From the NCBI GenBank assembly GCA_938091715.1, contig CALKMT010000096.1, positions 1 to 7,674 on the forward strand: a stretch of DNA of 7,674 bases, read 5' to 3'. This document shows positions 1-4,003 of this stretch, in pieces; within the stretch, counting starts at the first letter, position 1, and each line of letters begins with the position of its first letter. This DNA is from an uncultured Litorivicinus sp. GTDB lineage: Bacteria; Pseudomonadota; Gammaproteobacteria; Pseudomonadales; Litorivicinaceae. Both the position numbers and the translations under genes were made by a program. The notes below the pieces were generated by a model. The model saw only the letters and a list, made by a program, of their open reading frames with translations, was not told where the DNA came from and did no database searches.

Positions 1-5
1 GGCAT

Positions 6-34
6 AAAAAAGGGGAGCCGAAGCTCCCCCCTTT
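6..34 (-). terminator. Intrinsic terminator of the TRAP binding-protein gene
   Basis: Read on the minus strand, GGGGAGC and GCTCCCC form a perfect 7-bp stem (12-18 with 23-29) closed by a TTCG tetraloop. The closing pair is C-G, the extra-stable cUUCGg type. Six T follow (6-11). It lies 17 bp after the binding-protein stop codon. This is a textbook rho-independent terminator, so that gene is transcribed as its own short unit. Confidence 0.93.
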
Positions 35-50
35 GTCACAACATTGATGC

Positions 51-1130
51 TTAGCGAGAAATGCTCTGCATGAATGCGTCCTGACGGCCTTCGGCAACGC
101 CGGCCCACAGGTTCTGGTCTTTCTGGAACTTGAGCATGTCGTCGTAGATACGCTTGAAGTCAGGGTTAGACTCGCGCAGTTCTGCGTAAGTTTCCTGAGC
201 CGCCGCGTAAGCTGCTTCCAGCACGTCGCGGGGGAAAGCACGCAACTTGGTGCCGCCTGCGATCAGCTGCTTCAATGCCACGGGGTTCTTGGCGTCATAC
301 GAAGCCATCATGTCAACGTTGGCACGGGTGGCCGCCGCTTCGATGATGTTCTGGTATTCAACCGGCAGTGCGTCGAACTTCTCTTTGTTGATGTAAACAG
401 ACAGGTTCGGACCTGCTTCCCACCAACCCGGCGTGTAGTAGTACTCTGCTACCTGGTTGAAGCCCAGCTTCATGTCGTCGTGAGGACCGATCCACTCAGC
501 AGCGTCAATGGTGCCTTTTTCCAGTGAGGGGTAGATGTCAGCACCGGGAACCGACTGAGGTACAACGCCCAGCTTCTCGATGATCTTGCCGCCCATGCCA
601 CCAATACGCATTTTCAGACCGTCTAGGTCTGCAACGCTCTTAACTTCTTTGTTGAACCAACCGCCCATCTGCACGCCGGTGTTACCCGCGGGGAAAGGAA
701 CGATGTTAGCGCCAGCGAACAAGTCTTGGATCAGGCTCTTGCCGTTGCCGTAGTTCCACCATGCCTGGAACTGACGGTAGTTCATGCCGAACGGAACCGT
801 GGTGTCCAATGCGTAAGCTTCGTTCTTACCGAAGTAGTAGTAAGAAGCCGTGTGGCCCATTTCAACGGTGCCGTCGCTGACTGCGTCGAATACACCAAAT
901 GCGGGGACCAGTTCACCACCAGCGAAAACGCGGATCTTGAACTTGCCATTGGTCATACGCTCGACTTCTTCAGCAAAGGTCACAGCGCCTTCGTAGAATT
1001 CAATGGTCGGCGGTACAGAAGTGGCCAAACGCCAGTTCAGCTCGGGGAGTGCATGGCCGTCAGCCATTGCGGGTGCGGCAATCGTGCCAGCCAGTGCAGC
1101 TGCAACGATCAAATCACGTCTTTTAGTCAT
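51..1130 (-). CDS. dctP: TRAP transporter periplasmic substrate-binding protein, TakP/FcbT1-like (DctP component)
   Basis: This is the extracytoplasmic solute receptor of a TRAP transporter: it binds an organic acid in the periplasm and delivers it to the DctQ/DctM membrane subunits encoded divergently. The 359 residues are the usual length. The signal peptide spans about residues 1-23 (KRRDLIV start, alanine-rich core, AMA before the cut); the twin arginine R4-R5 makes Tat export possible. Family blocks seen are AGGELVPA (70-77), GNTGVQMGGWF (149-159), GLKMRIGG (171-178), PGADIYPSLEKGTIDAAEW (195-213) and YYTPGWWE (231-238). Gln154, Arg175 and Glu212-Trp213 sit where TakP-type receptors contact the ligand carboxylate and cation. 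These blocks match Rhodobacter TakP (2-oxo acids) from memory better than classical C4-dicarboxylate DctP; dctP is used only as the generic component name. AGGA lies 7 nt before the ATG. Codons favour GCT, GTT, GGT, GAA, TTC and AAC, suggesting high expression. The ligand is inferred, not shown. Confidence 0.95.
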   Translation of the reverse strand: MTKRRDLIVAAALAGTIAAPAMADGHALPELNWRLATSVPPTIEFYEGAVTFAEEVERMTNGKFKIRVFAGGELVPAFGVFDAVSDGTVEMGHTASYYYFGKNEAYALDTTVPFGMNYRQFQAWWNYGNGKSLIQDLFAGANIVPFPAGNTGVQMGGWFNKEVKSVADLDGLKMRIGGMGGKIIEKLGVVPQSVPGADIYPSLEKGTIDAAEWIGPHDDMKLGFNQVAEYYYTPGWWEAGPNLSVYINKEKFDALPVEYQNIIEAAATRANVDMMASYDAKNPVALKQLIAGGTKLRAFPRDVLEAAYAAAQETYAELRESNPDFKRIYDDMLKFQKDQNLWAGVAEGRQDAFMQSISR

Positions 1131-1137
1131 GACTTAT

Positions 1138-1141
1138 TCCT
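1138..1141 (-). promoter_or_regulatory. Ribosome binding site of dctP
   Basis: AGGA on the minus strand ends 7 nt before the ATG at 1130. It sits in an A-rich leader with little structure next to the start, consistent with efficient initiation, and supports the chosen start. Confidence 0.75.
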
Positions 1142-1169
1142 GTTTTTACTAGTTTTTTTAGGACGTCCA

Positions 1170-1187
1170 ATCAGGTTTGATCCTGAT
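1170..1187 (-). repeat. Inverted repeat in the dctP leader
   Basis: ATCAGG (1170-1175) and CCTGAT (1182-1187) are perfect 6-bp arms around a 6-nt loop. On the minus strand this falls about 40 nt before the dctP start, so it could be an RNA hairpin in the leader or a second operator. No T-run follows, so it is not a terminator. The function is unknown. Confidence 0.45.
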
Positions 1188-1260
1188 GCTTCGGAGTCTT
1201 ACTCAGCCGGTCTTGGTTTGCAATCCCTAGCTTCCGACGCTTACAGACTGCCAAATTCAA

Positions 1261-1282
1261 ATTGGTCTGACCAGTTGACCAG
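1261..1282. promoter_or_regulatory. GntR/FCD-type operator, copy 1
   Basis: TTGGT-CTG-ACCA (1262-1273) is the TGGT-N3-ACCA palindrome bound by FCD-subfamily GntR regulators such as PdhR, LldR and FadR. The centre is at 1268. A third half-site, TGACCA, follows at 1276-1281, so TGACCAG occurs twice with an 8-bp period. Copy 2 repeats this unit 47 bp downstream with 19 of 21 positions identical over 1261-1281. The cognate regulator is not encoded in the window. Confidence 0.75.
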
Positions 1283-1307
1283 CGACTAAAGTCTAGAAAA
1301 TTGCTTG

Positions 1308-1330
1308 ATTGGTCTGACCAAATGACCAAA
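1308..1330. promoter_or_regulatory. GntR/FCD-type operator, copy 2
   Basis: TTGGT-CTG-ACCAA (1309-1321) is a perfect palindrome with 5-bp arms and a 3-bp spacer, the stronger of the two sites. TGACCAAA is then tandemly repeated (1315-1322, 1323-1330), adding a half-site at 8-bp period. The site lies about 130 bp before the dctQ start. It is the better candidate for controlling the permease genes, while copy 1 lies nearer dctP. Confidence 0.8.
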
Positions 1331-1403
1331 TGTTTGCATTAAAAAGGCGGCCTTGGCACTCTTAGCTCCCCACGGATCGGGGCCCTTTTCGGCGGGCTGT
1401 GAT

Positions 1404-1435
1404 GTTAGGCTGTAAGCGAACACTTCGTACCTAAC
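1404..1435 (+). promoter_or_regulatory. Stem-loop in the dctQ leader, just before the ribosome site
   Basis: GTTAGG (1404-1409) pairs perfectly with CCTAAC (1430-1435). Inside, CGAA (1417-1420) pairs with TTCG (1424-1427) around a CAC loop, with a G-U pair below it. An A-rich stretch follows, then GGAG at 1449. It could modulate translation or mRNA stability, or be a protein site in DNA. It matches no riboswitch I recognise. Confidence 0.4.
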
Positions 1436-1448
1436 AAAAATTCAAAGC

Positions 1449-1452
1449 GGAG
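1449..1452 (+). promoter_or_regulatory. Ribosome binding site of dctQ
   Basis: GGAG sits 6 nt before the ATG at 1459. This fixes the start of the small permease gene. Confidence 0.8.
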
Positions 1453-1458
1453 AACTTA

Positions 1459-2037
1459 ATGTTTCAACAATTGATGCGCTTGTCTCGCGGTATTGACGCC
1501 ACGAACGAGTTTGTCGGCAAATGGATTAAATGGTTAATCCTCGGCTCGGTATTGGTCAGTGCTGGCAACGCCACCTCACGCTACGCGCTGGGCATGGCCT
1601 CGAACGCCTGGCTGGAGTTGCAGTGGTATTTCTTTGCTGCGGTCTACATGTTGGCCGCCGCCTACACCCTAAAACGCAACGAGCACGTGCGAATCGACCT
1701 GGTCAGCTCGCGCCTCAGCGCACGCACCCGAAACTGGATTGATGCCGGCGGCATGCTGATTTTTGTTATGCCCGTCACGCTGTACATCTGCCTGGAGTCG
1801 ATCCCGAATTTCTGGGAGTCGGTCTTGAATCAGGAAGTTAGCCAAAACGCCGGCGGCCTGATCCGCTGGCCCCTGCGAATTTTAGTGCCGACCGGATTCG
1901 CTCTGCTGTTCCTGCAGGCCTTTAGTGAATTGATGAAACGCATTGCCTTTTTACGAGGCGAAGGAGAGGACGTATTAGCGCACGGTGGTCATGCCGAGGT
2001 CGACATGGGTGATCTGGGCAACGGGGAGAACAAATAA
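1459..2037 (+). CDS. dctQ: TRAP transporter small permease (DctQ/FcbT2-like)
   Basis: This is the small inner-membrane subunit of the TRAP transporter. It pairs with the large DctM-type subunit and supports docking of the loaded binding protein. At 192 residues it has the expected four hydrophobic segments: about 23-43, 54-72, 95-115 and 138-160. The family signature is clear: WLELQWY (51-57) followed by LAAAYTLKRNEHVRIDLV (65-82), where the second helix meets the cytosolic loop. The tail from about 165 is polar and acidic, like a shorter version of the tail on the next protein. GGAG 6 nt upstream supports the start. The stop codon overlaps the next start by one base (TAATG), so the two proteins are translationally coupled. 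dctQ is used as the generic component name and does not imply C4-dicarboxylates. Confidence 0.95.
   Translation: MFQQLMRLSRGIDATNEFVGKWIKWLILGSVLVSAGNATSRYALGMASNAWLELQWYFFAAVYMLAAAYTLKRNEHVRIDLVSSRLSARTRNWIDAGGMLIFVMPVTLYICLESIPNFWESVLNQEVSQNAGGLIRWPLRILVPTGFALLFLQAFSELMKRIAFLRGEGEDVLAHGGHAEVDMGDLGNGENK
2023..2028 (+). promoter_or_regulatory. Ribosome binding site of dctM inside dctQ
   Basis: GGGGAG lies 8 nt before the ATG at 2037, within the last codons of dctQ. This strong site, together with the TAATG stop/start overlap, fits coupled production of the two permease subunits. Confidence 0.75.
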
Positions 2038-3536
2038 TGGAAGCCTTCCTGCAAGCCAACCTGGCGCCGGTGATGTTTGGCACCCTGATCTTCTTTTTGT
2101 TGTCCGGTTTTCCGGTGGCCTTCAGTTTGGCCGCCAACGGTATCCTGTTTGGTCTGGTCGGAATTGAGCTGGGCCTGTTGGACTTTGTTCTGCTGCAGGC
2201 CTTGCCTGAGCGGATTTACGGACTGCTGCAAAACGATACCCTGCTGGCCATTCCGTTCTTTACCTTTATGGGCATTTTGCTGCAAAAGTCTGGCATGGCC
2301 GAGGATTTGCTGGAATCCGCAGGCCAGTTGTTCGGGCCCTTGCCCGGCGGACTGGGCTATGCGGTTATTTTGGTCGGCGCCCTGTTGGCCGCCACCACCG
2401 GTGTGGTTGCCGCGTCCGTCATCTCGATGGGATTGATCTCGCTGCCGGTCATGATGCGCTACGGATTTAATAACGGCGTCGCCGCAGGCCTTCTGACCTC
2501 GGCCGGCTCATTGGCCCAGGTCATCCCGCCGTCGCTGGTGTTGATCGTCTTGGCCGACGTATTGGGCGTATCGGTGGGCGATGCCTACCGCGGCGCACTG
2601 GTCCCGTCCTTCTTGATGGTCGGTCTGCTGCTGGGCTACGTGGCTATGCTGTCGGTCTTTAAACCGCATCTAGTGCCGGCTTTGCCCAAGGAAGCCCGGA
2701 CCATGCGCGGTTGGGTGTTGTGGAAGTCCATTTTGGTCTCCATGGTGCCGCCGGTCATCCTGATCTTCCTGGTCCTGGGCACCATCTTTGTCGGTTGGGC
2801 AACCCCCACCGAAGGGGGCGCGATGGGCGCGGTTGGAGCGCTGATCTTGGCCTTTTTGCGCGGACGATTGAACAAAGACACCCTGCACGGTGCCTTGGAT
2901 TCGACGACCAAGCTGGCAACCTTTGTGATGTTCATTCTGGTCGGTTCGACCATCTTTGCCCTGACCTTCCGGGCCATCAACGGCGATTTGTGGATCGAGC
3001 ACCTGTTCAGTCTGGTGCCCGGCGGCGAAACCGGCTTTATGATCTTCGTCAGTGTGCTGGTCTTTGTGCTCGGCTTCTTTATCGACTTCTTCGAGATCGC
3101 ATTTATCTTGATGCCGTTGATTGGGCCAGTGGCCGAGAACATGGGTATCGACATGGTGTGGTTCTTGGTCTTGGTGGGCATGAACATGGCCATCAGCTTC
3201 CTGACGCCGCCCTTCGGTTTTGCGCTGTTCTACCTGCGCAGCGTGGCGCCCCGGTCCAGCTACGTGGACAAGCTGTCTGGTAAAACCATTCAGGCCATGA
3301 CCACGGATCAGATCTACAAAGGGGTATTGCCCTTCATCGCGATCCAGGTGTTCTCGATGATTCTGATCTTTATGAACCCCCAGTGGGTGGTCGAAGAAAA
3401 AGTCGAAATCACCCAGGAAGAGCTGGACAACGTCAGCTTTGACATGGGCGCTGACGACGACGGCGGCCTTGGCGGCTTTGGGCTGCCTGGGGACGACGGT
3501 GGTAGCGATATCCTGTTGCCAGGCTTGGGCAACTAA
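2037..3536 (+). CDS. dctM: TRAP transporter large permease (DctM/FcbT3-like) with an acidic C-terminal tail
   Basis: This is the large, channel-forming inner-membrane subunit that moves substrate using the sodium gradient. It has 499 residues with hydrophobic segments almost throughout residues 8-446. Family landmarks are FPVAFSLAANG (25-35), AIPFFTFMGILL (71-82), LVGALLAATTGVVAASVISMG region (112-132), AGSLAQVIPPS (156-166), GWATPTEGGAMGAVGA (253-268) and NMAISFLTPPFGFALFYLR (383-401). The paired IPPS and TPPFG elements are the re-entrant substrate and ion regions of this ion-transporter superfamily. Residues 451-499 are unusual: about 13 Asp/Glu with a single Lys, rich in Gly and ending in LLPGLGN, forming a probably disordered cytosolic or peripheral tail. 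The start overlaps the dctQ stop and has GGGGAG 8 nt upstream. A terminator follows. Substrate specificity cannot be read from this subunit. Confidence 0.96.
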   Translation: MEAFLQANLAPVMFGTLIFFLLSGFPVAFSLAANGILFGLVGIELGLLDFVLLQALPERIYGLLQNDTLLAIPFFTFMGILLQKSGMAEDLLESAGQLFGPLPGGLGYAVILVGALLAATTGVVAASVISMGLISLPVMMRYGFNNGVAAGLLTSAGSLAQVIPPSLVLIVLADVLGVSVGDAYRGALVPSFLMVGLLLGYVAMLSVFKPHLVPALPKEARTMRGWVLWKSILVSMVPPVILIFLVLGTIFVGWATPTEGGAMGAVGALILAFLRGRLNKDTLHGALDSTTKLATFVMFILVGSTIFALTFRAINGDLWIEHLFSLVPGGETGFMIFVSVLVFVLGFFIDFFEIAFILMPLIGPVAENMGIDMVWFLVLVGMNMAISFLTPPFGFALFYLRSVAPRSSYVDKLSGKTIQAMTTDQIYKGVLPFIAIQVFSMILIFMNPQWVVEEKVEITQEELDNVSFDMGADDDGGLGGFGLPGDDGGSDILLPGLGN

Positions 3537-3554
3537 AGACAATTCGTTTATTCT

Positions 3555-3584
3555 AAAAGGGCTCGCATGACGCGGGCCCTTTTT
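3555..3584 (+). terminator. Intrinsic terminator after the permease genes
   Basis: GGGCTCGC (3559-3566) pairs with GCGGGCCC (3572-3579) through 8 bp including one G-U, around an ATGAC loop. Five T follow (3580-3584), preceded by AAAA (3555-3558). It ends the permease transcript 18 bp after the dctM stop and only 17 bp before the thioesterase start. Confidence 0.88.
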
Positions 3585-3601
3585 ACAACGAGCAAACAAC
3601 T

Positions 3602-4003
3602 ATGTTGGAAGAACAAGAACAAAATCCAACACCAACAGGCGAGCCTGTCCTACAACTAATTGCCCGGGCACGGGATACCAATATGTTCGGGGACATTTAT
3701 GCCGGTTGGTTAGTGGATCAAATGGATCAGGCCGCCGAGTCGGTGGCTACGGGTACCGCACAAGGACGCTGCGCCACGGTCTCGATCGAACAGTTGGACT
3801 TTATGTCACCCATTCCCGTGGGCTCAAAAGTCGAAATCTATGGGTCCGCGCCGGTCTCGGGACGCGGGCGCTCGAGCATTCGAGTGCGCCTTGAAGCCTG
3901 GGTGCGTCATTCAGATGGCAGCCTGATCAAGGTCACCGAAGGGGTCTGGGTCATGGTATCCATCGCCAAGGATGGACACATCCGGCCGTTAAAGGCCCTT
4001 TAG
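3602..4003 (+). CDS. yciA: Acyl-CoA thioesterase, YciA-like single hotdog domain
   Basis: This is predicted to be a cytosolic hydrolase that cleaves acyl-CoA to free acid and CoA. The 133 residues form one hotdog domain. The diagnostic stretch DTNMFGDIYAGWLVDQMD (25-42) corresponds to the E. coli YciA segment ending in its catalytic aspartate, so Asp42 is the likely catalytic residue and Asn27 lies in the active site. Other family features are GRCATVSIEQLDFMSPIPVG (55-74), the central strand RVRLEAWV and the TEGVWVMV strand near the end. The N-terminus is about 3 residues longer than YciA. Downstream Met28 would delete the DTN motif, so the ATG at 3602 is preferred despite a weak ribosome site (only GAG, 9 nt upstream). 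The gene begins 17 bp after a terminator with no clear promoter of its own. It overlaps uvrD tail to tail by 15 bp. Substrate chain length cannot be inferred. Confidence 0.92.
   Translation: MLEEQEQNPTPTGEPVLQLIARARDTNMFGDIYAGWLVDQMDQAAESVATGTAQGRCATVSIEQLDFMSPIPVGSKVEIYGSAPVSGRGRSSIRVRLEAWVRHSDGSLIKVTEGVWVMVSIAKDGHIRPLKAL
3989..4003. other. Tail-to-tail overlap of the thioesterase and uvrD genes within a palindrome
   Basis: The thioesterase stop TAG (4001-4003) and the uvrD stop TAA (minus strand, 3991-3989) share 15 bp. The core TAAAG-GCC-CTTTA (3990-4002) is self-complementary, with 5-bp arms around a 3-nt centre. As a result both proteins end almost identically, LKAL and LKGL. It is too short, and lacks a T-run, to call a terminator. 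Confidence 0.8.

Larger units (their letters stand above)
1131..1458. promoter_or_regulatory. Divergent control region of the TRAP transporter
   Basis: These 328 bp separate the 5' ends of the binding-protein gene and the permease genes, so they must contain both promoters. Visible contents, left to right: the AT-rich dctP leader with its ribosome site (1138-1141), an inverted repeat in that leader (1170-1187), two GntR-type operators (1261-1282 and 1308-1330), a GC-rich stretch (1346-1400), a leader stem-loop (1404-1435) and the dctQ ribosome site (1449-1452). I could not place a convincing sigma-70 -35/-10 pair on either strand. I see no small gene here that I would support. Confidence 0.8.

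Noticed and set aside
1239..1253. Sigma-54-like -24/-12 pattern on the minus strand (TGGCA and GC at the right spacing)
   Set aside because: GG and GC are 12 bp apart as required, but the TT before GC is AA and other consensus bases are missing, so it is probably chance.
726..1289. Plus-strand open frame running from inside dctP into the divergent region
   Set aside because: Most of it is antisense to dctP and it crosses the operators. There is no ribosome site or family resemblance.
1342..1389. Possible attenuator in the dctQ leader: AAAAGG/CCTTTT outer arms and a CCCC-N7-GGGG inner stem followed by TTTT
   Set aside because: The inner stem is only 4 bp and the outer pairing has a bulge and a long interior. 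The T-run is short and is followed by GC-rich sequence. Not strong enough to call.
1404..1435. Riboswitch in the dctQ leader
   Set aside because: A single imperfect stem-loop with no conserved aptamer core that I recognise. Kept only as a leader hairpin.
3525..3554. Candidate promoter for the thioesterase: TTGGGC, 18-bp spacer, TATTCT
   Set aside because: It matches only 3 of 6 and 4 of 6 consensus bases, and transcription would start inside the terminator hairpin.
2670..3599. Long minus-strand open frame (309 codons) opposite dctM
   Set aside because: Its product is dominated by His, Gln, Asp and Gly with no recognisable motif, and it lies wholly opposite a clear TRAP permease. It is a shadow of codon bias in the real gene.
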